Source: Novosphingopyxis iocasae
GTDB taxonomy: Bacteria > Pseudomonadota > Alphaproteobacteria > Sphingomonadales > Sphingomonadaceae
Assembly: GCF_014334095.1 (NCBI RefSeq)
Contig: NZ_CP060495.1
Location: 767,001 to 831,000 of the forward strand
DNA: 64,000 nt
Direction of reading: 5' to 3'
Shown: one piece after another, positions 47,111-57,474 of the stretch
How positions within the stretch are numbered: the stretch's first letter is position 1
Layout of the letters: each line of letters opens with the position of its first letter
Notes under the pieces: model-generated
What the model was told of the DNA's origin: nothing
Seen by the model: the letters and a program-made list of their open reading frames with translations, nothing else
The model's database searches: none
Made by a program: the position numbers and the translations under genes

Positions 47111-47320
47111 GTTCGCCTGAAGCCGGATTCATTTGAACGCCCCCTGAACTTGCGGCATCAAGACTACGCACTTCGAGCGCAGCCAGATAAGGCTGAGGTT
47201 CAGGGAGAAGGGCACGCGCAGGGCCTGGTCGGGGCAAAGGGGAGACCCGGTCCACCGCGCGACCGATAAACAGGACGAACCATCGTCACGTGAAGACCCG
47301 GGCCTCGGCCCGGGTCTTTT
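47111..47320 (+). ncRNA. Possible structured non-coding RNA ending in an intrinsic terminator
   Basis: No gene on the plus strand ends before the terminator at 47293-47320, yet the sequence before it can fold into a closed multi-branch structure: a closing stem GTTCGCCTG (47111-47119) with CAGGACGAAC (47271-47280); a perfect eight-pair stem CCCTGAAC (47142-47149) with GTTCAGGG (47198-47205) enclosing a short AGCC/GGCT hairpin; and a hairpin CGGTC/GACCG (47248-47265). No standard RNA was recognised. 6S RNA is a candidate by size and location-independent logic only. No promoter is clearly seen. Confidence 0.35.
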
Positions 47321-47325
47321 CGTTT
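47293..47325 (+). terminator. Strong intrinsic terminator
   Basis: AAGACCCGGGCC / GGCCCGGGTCTT, 12 perfect pairs around a two-base centre, followed by TTCGTTT. It is oriented for plus-strand transcription, although the preceding plus-strand stretch has no protein gene. Confidence 0.8.
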
Positions 47326-47376
47326 GGGCTTACGGTCTGTGTCAATTTCTTTGCCTGGTAGCCGCTCAATAGCCCT

Positions 47377-47404
47377 CTTGAAAACGGTGTCGTAACGACC
47401 ATCT
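47377..47404 (+). promoter_or_regulatory. Sigma32 (RpoH)-type promoter of hsp20
   Basis: CTTGAAA at 47377-47383 and CCATCT at 47399-47404, separated by 15 bases. This fits the RpoH consensus CTTGAAA-N(about 14)-CCCATNT except for one position. The distance to the hsp20 start (about 90 bases) is enough for a thermosensor leader. Confidence 0.6.
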
Positions 47405-47443
47405 TGCTTCTCGTGGGTCGCCATTCGGGGCCTGCGAATTAAC

Positions 47444-47492
47444 GGAGCGCGGACCTGTCCGGCTCCATCTTCTGAATTGCTCGATGGAGAAT
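47444..47492 (+). promoter_or_regulatory. ROSE-like RNA thermometer in the hsp20 leader
   Basis: A 5-prime hairpin GGAGC-G-CGGAC / GTCCG-GCTCC (47444-47466) is followed by TTGCTC (47477-47482), which pairs with GAGAA (47487-47491) over the loop GATG with one bulged G. The short TTGCT-like anti-Shine-Dalgarno with a bulged G next to GGAG is the hallmark of ROSE elements of alphaproteobacterial small heat-shock genes. Pairing hides the GGAG Shine-Dalgarno at 47486-47489 of the ATG at 47499. Confidence 0.55.
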
Positions 47493-47498
47493 GAAGAA

Positions 47499-47990
47499 AT
47501 GAACCGTAACGACTTTTCCCCCTATCGCCGCACCACCGTCGGTTTCGACCGGCTGTTCGACCTGCTCGAAAATGCAGGTCGCACGATGCAGAGCGACAAC
47601 TATCCCCCCTTCAATATCGAACGCATCGCCGATGATCGGTACATGATCACGGTTGCCGTCGCCGGTTTCGCACCGGACGAGATCGACATTACCGCGCAGC
47701 AGAATCAGCTGATCGTGCGCGGCGCGAAGGAAGAGGGCGAACAGAACCGCGAATTCCTGCACATGGGAATCGCCAACCGCAATTTCGAACGCCGCTTCCA
47801 GCTTGCCGACCATATCCGCGTGGAGAACGCGAATCTGGAGAACGGCCTGCTGACGGTCGAGCTGTTCCGCGAAGTGCCCGAGGCGCTGAAGCCCCGCAAG
47901 ATTGCGGTCAACGGCGTCACCGCGAAGACGGTCGACGACGAGCCGGCCGAGGACGCGCGCGAAGAACAGCGCCATATCCGCGCGGCCTGA
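47499..47990 (+). CDS. Hsp20 family small heat-shock protein
   Basis: 163 residues from ATG at 47499; the upstream ATG at 47484 lies in the thermosensor loop and its reading would have no ribosome-binding site. The alpha-crystallin domain runs from about residue 30 to 125 (FNIERIADDRYMITVAVAGFAPDEIDITAQQNQLIVRGAKE, then FERRFQLADHIRVENANLENGLLTVELFRE). It resembles IbpA-type proteins, which hold aggregated proteins for Hsp100/DnaK. The C-terminal tail is acidic and lacks a clear IXI motif beyond RKIAV. A terminator follows. Confidence 0.93.
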   Translation: MNRNDFSPYRRTTVGFDRLFDLLENAGRTMQSDNYPPFNIERIADDRYMITVAVAGFAPDEIDITAQQNQLIVRGAKEEGEQNREFLHMGIANRNFERRFQLADHIRVENANLENGLLTVELFREVPEALKPRKIAVNGVTAKTVDDEPAEDAREEQRHIRAA

Positions 47991-48017
47991 TCGCAAACAA
48001 CACAAGCAAGAATGAGG

Positions 48018-48045
48018 AGGCGGCCGAGCGATCGGCCGCCTTTTT
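48018..48045 (+). terminator. Intrinsic terminator of hsp20
   Basis: AGGCGGCCGA / TCGGCCGCCT, ten perfect pairs, four-base loop, then TTTTCGTTT. It lies 27 bases after the hsp20 stop and just before the convergent pyrG stop. Confidence 0.85.
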
Positions 48046-48054
48046 CGTTTCGAC

Positions 48055-49701
<1,647 letters not shown>

Positions 49702-49763
49702 TTAGGGATCGAAACGCCGGGATGTCCAGCGCTCGATCGGCCTTCTCCCCGCTTTATTGTGGA

Positions 49764-50174
49764 TTACTGGTCGAGCGGGACTGCGTTGCCCGCCGGGGCG
49801 TCCTGCCCCGGAGCGGTATCGGTCGCGCCCGGAGGCGCGCTCGCGGGAACCGGATCGCCCGGAACCGTGCCGACCGGGAGTTCGCCCGATCCATCCGCTG
49901 CGGGTGCACGGCGTTCGAAGCTGGTATCGATCTCGCTCGGTGCGCCGGATTTGGCGGCAACGACGGCAAGCGCGATCGACAGCGTGACGAACAGGATGGC
50001 CAGCACCGTGGTGCCGCGCGTCAGGAAGTTCGCCGCCCCGCGCGCCGACATCAGGCCGGACGGGCTGCCGCCCATGCCAAGGCCCCCGCCCTCGCTCTGC
50101 TGCATGAGGATGATGCCGACAAGCGCCGCACCGACGATGGCCTGCACCACGATAAGAAAATGGAAGAGCGTCAT
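49764..50174 (-). CDS. secG: Preprotein translocase subunit SecG
   Basis: 136 residues from ATG at 50174 (MTLFHFLIVVQAI). Two membrane helices (about residues 3-23 and 51-73) around the conserved loop MQQSEGGGLGMGGS; the extended C-terminal tail is rich in Pro, Ala and Gly (residues 80-136), which is longer than in E. coli SecG and common in alphaproteobacteria. Part of the SecYEG channel. Between tpiA and pyrG. Confidence 0.92.
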   Translation of the reverse strand: MTLFHFLIVVQAIVGAALVGIILMQQSEGGGLGMGGSPSGLMSARGAANFLTRGTTVLAILFVTLSIALAVVAAKSGAPSEIDTSFERRAPAADGSGELPVGTVPGDPVPASAPPGATDTAPGQDAPAGNAVPLDQ

Positions 50175-50284
50175 GAAATCACGGGGTCCCTTGGAAGGGG
50201 GCGCACATAGCGATGTGCCGCCGCTTTCGCAAGCGATGGCGGCACATCGGATGCTTGCGCTAGTCTGAGGTTCAGGCGCGCCGT

Positions 50285-51037
50285 TCAACTAGCCTTTGCC
50301 GCCGCCTCGATGATGGGCACGAACTTGTCCGCGCTGAGACTAGCGCCGCCAACGAGGCCCCCATCAACGTCGCCCACCGCCAGCAACTCCGCAGCATTGC
50401 CGCCGTTCATGGAGCCGCCATAGAGAATGCGAATGCCTTCCGCCTCATCACCGATCAGGTCGCGCAGTTTTGCGCGGATCGCGCTGTGCATCTCGGCGAC
50501 GTCATCGGTTCCCGGAACCCGCCCGGTGCCGATCGCCCAGATCGGTTCATAAGCGATCGTGAGCCAGTCTGCCGCCGCACCGTCCGGCATGGAAGCGGCG
50601 ATCTGATCGGTGACGCGGGAAACAGCCTGCCCGGCGTCCCGTTCCGCCTCGGTTTCTCCGCAGCACAGGATGACCGACAGGCCAGCCGCGCGGGCTGCTT
50701 CGGCCTTGGCCTTGATATCGGCATCGCTTTCATGCTGGTCCTGCCGGCGTTCGCTATGGCCTACGATCGTGAGGCTTGCCCCCACTTCGGCCAACATGGC
50801 GGCGGAGATGCAGCCGGTGTGCGCCCCCGCATCCTCCTGATGGCAATCCTGCGCGCCGATGGAGAGCGTAGGCGCGGCCTTCGCGGCGCGGTGGATCAAT
50901 GTGGCGGGCACGCATAGCGCGACATCGACACCATCCAGTGCATCGGCAGCTGCCGCGATCGGGCCGATTTCGCTCACGCTGGATCCCAGCCCGTGCATCT
51001 TCCAGTTACCTGCGATAAATTTGCGGCGTTCAGCCAT
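50285..51037 (-). CDS. tpiA: Triosephosphate isomerase
   Basis: 250 residues. Interconverts dihydroxyacetone phosphate and glyceraldehyde 3-phosphate. Catalytic residues are Lys12 in GNWKMHG, His in VGHSERR and Glu in AYEPIWAIGTG. First of the minus-strand tpiA-secG-pyrG run; divergent from ppiD with about 150 bases between. Confidence 0.95.
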   Translation of the reverse strand: MAERRKFIAGNWKMHGLGSSVSEIGPIAAAADALDGVDVALCVPATLIHRAAKAAPTLSIGAQDCHQEDAGAHTGCISAAMLAEVGASLTIVGHSERRQDQHESDADIKAKAEAARAAGLSVILCCGETEAERDAGQAVSRVTDQIAASMPDGAAADWLTIAYEPIWAIGTGRVPGTDDVAEMHSAIRAKLRDLIGDEAEGIRILYGGSMNGGNAAELLAVGDVDGGLVGGASLSADKFVPIIEAAAKAS

Positions 51038-51185
51038 GGCTCATCCCCTGTTGCTTTGTTATCGCCCGTGCCCCTAGCGGCTGAAGGCCGCAGGTGCCAG
51101 ACGCCCCGTCTTGTGGAGTTCGTCCGGCCCGCCTAAGGACGCCGGACTTATATCCACCTCCATTGCAAGAAGCCCGCACGACCCC

Positions 51186-53123
51186 ATGATCAGCTTCATC
51201 CGCAGAATGTTCGAGAGCAAAATCGGCGCCATCCTCGCGATCGCCTTTGTCGCGGTGATCGGACTGGCCTTTGCTCTCGGCGACGTTTCCAGCAGCATCT
51301 CCGGATCGGGCGTCAGCGGCGGCAACGTCGCCAAGGTAGGTTCGCAGGATATCGGCGTGGCCGAGCTGAACGACGCGATGAACAACGCCTTCAAACAGGT
51401 GCAGCAGGAAAATCCGGGCCTGACCATGGCGGCTTTCATTGAGCAGGGCGGGCTCGAAGATGTCTACGCCAGCCTGGTCAACCGCGTGACGGTGGCGGAA
51501 TATGCCAGGAAGCACGGCATCACCGTCAGCAAGGCGATGGTCGATGCGGAAATCCGCGACATATCGGCCTTTCAGGGGCTCGATGGACAGTTCAATCAGG
51601 AAACCTTCCTGAACGTGCTGCGCCAGAACAACCTCACCGAGGAGCAGTTTCGTACCGACGTACGCCGGGGCCTGTATCTCGAACAGATCCTCAGCGCCGC
51701 CGGAGTAGGCGCCAAAGCTGGCAACAGCATGACCGTGCCCTATGCTTCGCTGATTCTGGAGGAGCGCAAGGGTGAGCTCGGCATCATCCCCTCGGAAGCT
51801 TTTGTGCCCAAGCGCGAACCGAGCGAAAAAGAGCTTGCCGCTTTCTATCAGGCCAATCGCGCAACCTTCGTGGTGCCGGAACGCCGCACGATCCGGTACG
51901 TCGAATTCGGCGCGGACAGCATGGCGAACAAGGTGCAGGTGAGCGATTCCGAGGTCGCCCAATATTACAACGCCAACAAGGCTGATTACGCTGCGAGCGA
52001 AGAGCGCACGATCAGCCAGATCATCGTGCCGACCGAGGCCGCCGCAAAAGCGGTGCAGCAGCGCGCAAGCAAGGGCGAAAGCCTCTCCGCGATCGCATCC
52101 GACATCGGCGTCGCAGTCTCCACCGCCGATAAGGTGAGCCGGGCCGGTTATGCAGCGCAGACTTCGGACGCCGTGGCCGCCGCCGCCTTCGGCACGCCAA
52201 TCGGAAATGTCGCGCCCCCTGCAAAGGGTGATCTGGGCTGGTATGTGGTGAAGCCGGAAAGCGAGCGCTCGATCGCAGCCAAGCCGCTTAGCGCGGTTTC
52301 CGCCGATATTCGTCAGAAGCTGCTTACCCAGCGGCGCCAGGAAGCGCTGGACGAGATGACCGGCGACATCGAGGACCGGCTATCCAACGGCGCGACGGTT
52401 GCTGAAATCGCGAAATCGGTTGGCGCGACCGTGCAGACGACGCCGCCGCTGTTCGCGGAGGGCGGCTCGCCGGACAATCCGAACTTCAAATTGCCTGAGA
52501 ATCTGGCGCCGATCCGCGAGGCAGCATTTCAGATGGATGCTGGCAGCGATCCGCAACTGATCCAGCTGGGCCAGGAGCAGCGCTTTGCGGTTGTCGGCAT
52601 CGCGAAAACGGATGCCGCCGCCCCCCCGCCGCTTGCCAAGATCAAGCCGGCGGTGGTGAATGCCTGGAAACGTTCCGAGGCGGCCAAGGCCGCCCGCGCC
52701 CTTGCCGTGAAGGTGCGGGACAGCGTCAATAAGAGCACGTCGCTGGCACAGGCGCTTGCCGCGAACGATGCACCGGTACGGCAGGTCGAGAAAATCTCCG
52801 GCACGCGGCAGGAACTCACCCAGAACCAAGGCCAGATTCCCCCGCCGCTGCAGATGCTGTTCTCCATGTCGCCTGGCAGCACCAAGCTGCTGCCCGCGCC
52901 GCAGCAGGCCGGTTTCTTCCTGGTCCATCTGGAAGAGCTGATCCCGCACAGCGCGAAGGACAACAAGCCGCTGCTTGCAGCGACCAACCAGCAGCTGAGC
53001 CAGGCTCTGGGCCAGGAATATTCCGAAGCCTTTATCGCTGCCATGCGCGATGAAGTCGGGGTGAAGCGTAATCAGAAGGCTTTCGATCAGCTTCGCGCGC
53101 AGTTGACCGGCCAGGGCAACTGA
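51186..53123 (+). CDS. PpiD-like peptidyl-prolyl isomerase, SurA N-terminal type
   Basis: 645 residues from ATG at 51186 (MISFIRRMFESKIG). An N-terminal membrane anchor (about residues 13-32) precedes a SurA-like helical domain and a parvulin-type rotamase domain in the middle (about 250-350), then a C-terminal helical region. This is the PpiD layout: an inner-membrane-anchored periplasmic chaperone. It lies just before trpE on the same strand (four bases apart), so it may be co-transcribed with trp genes. Confidence 0.88.
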   Translation: MISFIRRMFESKIGAILAIAFVAVIGLAFALGDVSSSISGSGVSGGNVAKVGSQDIGVAELNDAMNNAFKQVQQENPGLTMAAFIEQGGLEDVYASLVNRVTVAEYARKHGITVSKAMVDAEIRDISAFQGLDGQFNQETFLNVLRQNNLTEEQFRTDVRRGLYLEQILSAAGVGAKAGNSMTVPYASLILEERKGELGIIPSEAFVPKREPSEKELAAFYQANRATFVVPERRTIRYVEFGADSMANKVQVSDSEVAQYYNANKADYAASEERTISQIIVPTEAAAKAVQQRASKGESLSAIASDIGVAVSTADKVSRAGYAAQTSDAVAAAAFGTPIGNVAPPAKGDLGWYVVKPESERSIAAKPLSAVSADIRQKLLTQRRQEALDEMTGDIEDRLSNGATVAEIAKSVGATVQTTPPLFAEGGSPDNPNFKLPENLAPIREAAFQMDAGSDPQLIQLGQEQRFAVVGIAKTDAAAPPPLAKIKPAVVNAWKRSEAAKAARALAVKVRDSVNKSTSLAQALAANDAPVRQVEKISGTRQELTQNQGQIPPPLQMLFSMSPGSTKLLPAPQQAGFFLVHLEELIPHSAKDNKPLLAATNQQLSQALGQEYSEAFIAAMRDEVGVKRNQKAFDQLRAQLTGQGN

Positions 53124-53127
53124 CGCC

Positions 53128-54675
53128 TTGGCCAACGACGGAAAAGAAGCAGGGCCGGCAAGTGCTTCGCTCCACGGTGAAGAGGCGGCACGCGCCGCGC
53201 TGACGGAACGGCGCCCTGCTTTGCTCTGGCGGCGCAGGATTGCCGACACAGAAACGCCGGTCTCTGCGGCCCTGAAGCTTTGCGAAAAGGGTCGCGGTGA
53301 TTTCCTTCTCGAATCGGTGGAGGGCGGCAATGTCCGCGGTCGGCACAGTCTGATCGGCATCGATCCCGATCTTATCATTCGCGCGCATGGCCGATCCGCG
53401 GAGATCAATCGGCATTGGCGCAAGGATCGCAGCGACTTTCAGCCGCTCGGCGGCGATCCCCTGGCTGAGCTTCGTGCGCTCGTGGCAGAGTGCGCGATGG
53501 ATGTGCCGGAGCAGCTGCCGCGCGCACTTTCCTGTCTTGTCGGCTACTTCGGCTATGAAACGGTCGGCCTTGTAGAGAAGCTGCCGCGTCCGGCGGACAA
53601 TCCGCTCGATCTGCCGGACCTTCTGTTCGTCCGTCCCAGCGTGATCGCGATATTCGACCGGCTGAGCGACGAGATGTTCCTGATTGCGCCTGTCTGGCCG
53701 AATGCCGACCGGAACGCAGATGATATCATCACGGCGGCGAAAGATGCGCTGGATGAGGCGGAACGCAAACTGACCGCGCCGCTGCACAAGCCCGCTTATC
53801 GTTATGAGACGATCCCCCATCCCGAGTTCGAGCCCCAGCTGCCGCCGGGCGACTATGCCGAGATGGTCCGCGCCGCGAAGGACTATATCGAGGCGGGGGA
53901 CATTTTTCAGGTGGTGCTCGCCCAGCGCTTCACCGCTGCCTTCCCGCTGCCCCCGTTTGAACTTTACCGGGCGCTGCGGCGGGTGAACCCCTCGCCTTTT
54001 CTCTATTATCTCGACCTGCCCGATTTCGCCCTGATCGGGTCCTCGCCCGAGATTCTCGTGCGTGCACGCGACGGCGAGGTTACGATCCGGCCGATCGCCG
54101 GTACGCGACCGCGTGGAAAGACGGCTGCCGAAGATCAGGCGAACAAGGCAAGTCTCCTGGCAGACGCAAAGGAATTGGCCGAACATCTCATGCTTCTCGA
54201 TCTAGGCCGCAACGATGTTGGCCGCGTTGCTGCCAAGGGATCGGTCACTGTCACCGACAGTCATTTCGTGGAATTCTACAGCCATGTGATGCACATCGTC
54301 TCCAATGTCACCGGTGAGCTGGCGGCCGGCAAGGACGCGCTGGACGCGCTGTTTGCAGGCTTTCCGGCCGGCACGGTGTCCGGTGCGCCCAAGGTACGCG
54401 CCTGCGAGATCATTGCCGAACTCGAACCGGAGACGCGCGGGGCCTATGCCGGCGGCGTGGGTTATTTCTCCCCTGACGGATCGATGGACAGCTGCATCGT
54501 CCTGCGCACGGCGGTGGTGAAGGACGGGCTCATGCATGTGCAGGCAGGCGCCGGCATAGTTGCGGACAGCGATCCAGCCTATGAACAGCGCGAATGCGAG
54601 GCAAAGGCCAGCGCGCTACTTGCCGCGGCGAGGGAGGCGGTGCGCGTCGCGGGCGAGCCCGATTTCGGCCAGTGA
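53128..54675 (+). CDS. trpE: Anthranilate synthase component I
   Basis: 515 residues from TTG at 53128, the only start after the ppiD stop and upstream of conserved sequence. Converts chorismate to anthranilate with TrpG. The tryptophan feedback motif LLESVEGGNVRGRHSLIG has the LLES-x10-S pattern; the C-terminal chorismate-binding core includes GDIFQVVLAQRF, PSPFLYYLDLPDF, RPIAGTRPRGK, LLDLGRNDVGRVA, GTVSGAPKVRACEII and QAGAGIVADSDP. Overlapped by the next gene (GTGA). No trp leader peptide or attenuator was seen. Confidence 0.95.
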   Translation: MANDGKEAGPASASLHGEEAARAALTERRPALLWRRRIADTETPVSAALKLCEKGRGDFLLESVEGGNVRGRHSLIGIDPDLIIRAHGRSAEINRHWRKDRSDFQPLGGDPLAELRALVAECAMDVPEQLPRALSCLVGYFGYETVGLVEKLPRPADNPLDLPDLLFVRPSVIAIFDRLSDEMFLIAPVWPNADRNADDIITAAKDALDEAERKLTAPLHKPAYRYETIPHPEFEPQLPPGDYAEMVRAAKDYIEAGDIFQVVLAQRFTAAFPLPPFELYRALRRVNPSPFLYYLDLPDFALIGSSPEILVRARDGEVTIRPIAGTRPRGKTAAEDQANKASLLADAKELAEHLMLLDLGRNDVGRVAAKGSVTVTDSHFVEFYSHVMHIVSNVTGELAAGKDALDALFAGFPAGTVSGAPKVRACEIIAELEPETRGAYAGGVGYFSPDGSMDSCIVLRTAVVKDGLMHVQAGAGIVADSDPAYEQRECEAKASALLAAAREAVRVAGEPDFGQ

Positions 54676-55454
54676 AGCGCTGGACATTCGCGGCGCTGAC
54701 GCTGCTGCTTGCCGCCTGCGGATCGCAAGAAGGAACGCGCGACGCCGCCGCCACGGCAGCCGATCTCGGCCGCCCCGTCTGTGACAGCGTAAGCTTTGAA
54801 GGCGACGACTTCACAGTCTGCACCGCCGATCCCTCACATGCGCGCATCGCCATGTTCGATGCGGACCCGGACGGCGTGCCTTATCGCAGCTTCTCCAGCC
54901 TCGAAATTGCCTTAGCTTCCCGAGCGAAATCTCTGCTTTTTGCGGTCAATGGCGGCATGTTCGATGAAAGCGGACTGCCGATCGGCTATTATGTCGAAGA
55001 CGGCAAACGCATGCAGACGCTGAACCGGGCTGCGGGGCCGGGCAATTTCCATCTGCTTCCCAATGGCGTGTTCTTTGGATCGAACGGCGCGTGGCGTATC
55101 CTGACGACCGATGGATTTGCCGAGCAGGTGAAAACGCGGCCCGACTTCGCGACCCAATCCGGCCCGATGCTGCTGATCGACGGCCAGCTCCATCCGAAGA
55201 TCGCGCCAAACGGGCAGTCCCACCACATCCGCAACGCCGTCGGCATCGACGCGAAAGGCCGCGCTGTATTTGTGATCAGCAACAGCGCGGTATCGTTCGG
55301 CCGCCTGGCGAGGCTCTATCGCGACAGGCTCGACTGCCGCAACGCGCTCTATCTCGATGGATCGGTATCGAGCCTGTGGTTCCCCGAAGGCGATCGGATG
55401 GACCAGCGCGCCCCCCTCGGCCCGATCATAGCGGTCTTCGCAAAAGACCGCTGA
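54672..55454 (+). CDS. Phosphodiester glycosidase family lipoprotein
   Basis: 260 residues starting at GTG 54672 overlapping trpE (GTGA). A lipobox (LLLAACGS, Cys about 15) anchors it. The catalytic-domain motifs of the NAGPA-type phosphodiester glycosidases (formerly DUF2233) are visible: FAVNGGMFDESGLPIGYYVEDG, NGVFFGSNGAWRI, QSGPMLLIDGQLH, RNAVGIDAKGRAVFVISN and ALYLDGSVSSLWFP. Hydrolyses phosphodiester-linked sugars in the periplasm; the bacterial substrate is unknown. Frequently seen in trp clusters of this group, with no evident metabolic link. Confidence 0.82.
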   Translation: MKRWTFAALTLLLAACGSQEGTRDAAATAADLGRPVCDSVSFEGDDFTVCTADPSHARIAMFDADPDGVPYRSFSSLEIALASRAKSLLFAVNGGMFDESGLPIGYYVEDGKRMQTLNRAAGPGNFHLLPNGVFFGSNGAWRILTTDGFAEQVKTRPDFATQSGPMLLIDGQLHPKIAPNGQSHHIRNAVGIDAKGRAVFVISNSAVSFGRLARLYRDRLDCRNALYLDGSVSSLWFPEGDRMDQRAPLGPIIAVFAKDR

Positions 55455-55459
55455 AACCT

Positions 55460-55759
55460 CTATTGCAGTAGCTTAGGCCCGGAACGTTCCAGTTTCTCGC
55501 GGATCTTGCCGGCAAACATCGCGAGCATCGGCGGCAGATCGAGTTCCACCGCGACAACGTCCTCGCGCACATCGCATGTGGCGGCAATCGTCTGGCCCAT
55601 GGCTTGTGCGGTAAAGAACAGCCGGTCGCCCTCCCAATGATGCGACGTCACGTCGCCTCCGGGGATCATTTCGCTAAGTTTGCCCATGCCGTTTTCCAGC
55701 CGCTTTTTCGCGTCTGCCTTGCCGAGCTGGTGGGGAATGTTTGCGTGCACCGGTTTCAT
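55460..55759 (-). CDS. Polyhydroxyalkanoic acid system family protein
   Basis: 99 residues from ATG at 55759 with GGAG six bases upstream. It matches the PHA_gran_rgn-type family: HQLGKADAKKRLENGMGKL near the start, HHWEGDRLFFTAQAMGQTIAATCDV in the middle and MLAMFAGKIREKLERSG at the end. Family members associate with polyester granule systems, although no phaC is present here. It is inserted against the direction of the trp genes, convergent with the glycosidase gene (five bases). Confidence 0.78.
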   Translation of the reverse strand: MKPVHANIPHQLGKADAKKRLENGMGKLSEMIPGGDVTSHHWEGDRLFFTAQAMGQTIAATCDVREDVVAVELDLPPMLAMFAGKIREKLERSGPKLLQ

Positions 55760-55839
55760 GCGCGTCTCCATAGGACAGCAAGACCTCCGGTGCCAGTTTT
55801 GCTTTGGCGCGCGTCGTGCTGGCGGCTAAAGCGCCTGCC

Positions 55840-56433
55840 ATGATCCTCGTCATCGACAATTACGACAGCTTCACCTTCAATCTGGTCCACTATCTGATGG
55901 AGCTGGGGGCCGATGTGCGCGTGGAGCGCAACGACGCCTTGACGGTGGAAGAGGCCATGGCGAGCGGTGCGGACGCTTTCCTGATATCGCCGGGACCGAA
56001 GATGCCGGATCAAGCGGGGATTTCGCTTGGCCTGGTCGCTGCCTGCGCTGACGCGAAACGCCCTCTCCTCGGCGTCTGCCTCGGACATCAGGCGATCGGC
56101 CAGCACTGTGGCGGTAAGGTAGTGCGGGGCGGGTTGATGCACGGCAAGACATCGCCGGTCACGCATGACGGCAGCGGAGTATTCGAGGGCCTGCCCTCCC
56201 CCTTCACTGCAACACGCTACCATTCGCTTATCGTGCCCGAAGAGGGCCTGCCGGATACGCTGCGCGTCAATGCTCGCGGACCGGACGGCACGGTCATGGG
56301 CTTCCGCCATGCCGAGCTTCCCATCCATGGCGTTCAGTTCCACCCTGAAAGCGTGGCGACCGAACATGGCCATGCGCTTCTCGCCAATTTCATGGCGCTA
56401 GCCGGATTGCGCCCGGCAGCTCTGACCCAATAG
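55840..56433 (+). CDS. trpG: Anthranilate synthase component II (glutamine amidotransferase)
   Basis: 197 residues from ATG at 55840 ([15 protein letters not shown]). Supplies ammonia to TrpE. The catalytic triad is Cys in [11 protein letters not shown] and His/Glu in FHPESV; the oxyanion region is SPGPKMPD. It could also serve p-aminobenzoate synthase. Heads the trpGDC unit; separated from trpE by two other genes. Confidence 0.94.
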   Translation: MILVIDNYDSFTFNLVHYLMELGADVRVERNDALTVEEAMASGADAFLISPGPKMPDQAGISLGLVAACADAKRPLLGVCLGHQAIGQHCGGKVVRGGLMHGKTSPVTHDGSGVFEGLPSPFTATRYHSLIVPEEGLPDTLRVNARGPDGTVMGFRHAELPIHGVQFHPESVATEHGHALLANFMALAGLRPAALTQ

Positions 56434-56476
56434 CACGCTGGCATTTGGCGGGCGGCTGTGCTTTGCCACTGATCCG

Positions 56477-57466
56477 ATGACATCCCTTCCCGATCCCGCA
56501 CGTCCGCTTTCGCAGGACGAGGCCTCCGCCGCCTTCGCCTCCATCCTCGATGGAAAGCATGGCGAAGCCGCGATCACCGAGTTCCTGATCGGTATGGCCG
56601 TGCGCGGCGAAACCGCGAACGAGATTGCCGGAGCCGCGCGTGAAATGCGCGCCCGCATGACGCCGGTCGCCGCGCCGCTCGGCGCGATCGACGTCTGCGG
56701 CACCGGCGGAGACGGGGCGAACAGCGTCAACATTTCCACCGCCGTCGCGATCGTCGTTGCCGCTTGCGGTGTTCCGGTCGCCAAGCATGGCAGCCGCGCT
56801 GCAACCAGCCGTACAGGGGCTGCCGACACGCTTGAGGAAATCGGTGTGAACCTGTCGATCACGCCCGAAGAAGCACAGCAATCGCTGGAAGAACTCGGCC
56901 TCGCTTTCTTCTTTGCGCCGACGCATCATCCGGCGCTGGCAGCGCTCGCCCCCATACGCAAACGGATCGGCCGGCGTACGATCTTCAATATGCTGGGTCC
57001 GCTCGCCAATCCGGCCCGCATCCGCAACCATCTGATCGGTGTAGCGCGGCCCGATCTGGCGGCGACCTATGCTGATGCGGCATCGCGCCTCGGCTATGAG
57101 CATGCAATGATCGTTTCGGGCGATGAGGGGCTGGACGAACTCTCCATTTCCGGCAGCAGCACGATCTTTCATGTTCGCGGCGACACGGTGACGAAGGCAG
57201 CCGTTCATCCTGAAGACGCCGGCCTTCCCACGCACAAGCTGGAGGCGCTGAGGGGCGGAGATGCCCATGAGAACGCTTCGGCCCTACGCCGACTACTCCA
57301 GGGCAATCGCGGGGCATATCGCGATGCAGTGCTGCTCAACAGCGCCGCGGCTCTGATGGTCGCCGGCGAGGTCGAAAACTGGAAGGACGGCGTGGAAGAA
57401 GCGGCGGAAGCGATCGACAAGGGCCTTGCCAATGCGCTGCTCGACTGCTGGATCGCACGGCAATGA
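56477..57466 (+). CDS. trpD: Anthranilate phosphoribosyltransferase
   Basis: 329 residues. The PRPP-binding motif [16 protein letters not shown] and [12 protein letters not shown] are clear; [11 protein letters not shown] is also family-specific. It transfers phosphoribose to anthranilate. It starts 43 bases after trpG and ends overlapping the region just before trpC. Confidence 0.95.
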   Translation: MTSLPDPARPLSQDEASAAFASILDGKHGEAAITEFLIGMAVRGETANEIAGAAREMRARMTPVAAPLGAIDVCGTGGDGANSVNISTAVAIVVAACGVPVAKHGSRAATSRTGAADTLEEIGVNLSITPEEAQQSLEELGLAFFFAPTHHPALAALAPIRKRIGRRTIFNMLGPLANPARIRNHLIGVARPDLAATYADAASRLGYEHAMIVSGDEGLDELSISGSSTIFHVRGDTVTKAAVHPEDAGLPTHKLEALRGGDAHENASALRRLLQGNRGAYRDAVLLNSAAALMVAGEVENWKDGVEEAAEAIDKGLANALLDCWIARQ

Positions 57467-57474
57467 GGAATTCG

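Noticed and set aside
47130-47290. tmRNA or SRP RNA in the spacer before hsp20
   Set aside because: No tag-peptide open frame ending in ALAA with stop, no TPsiC-like arm with CCA, and no GGAAG-GCAG SRP loop could be found.
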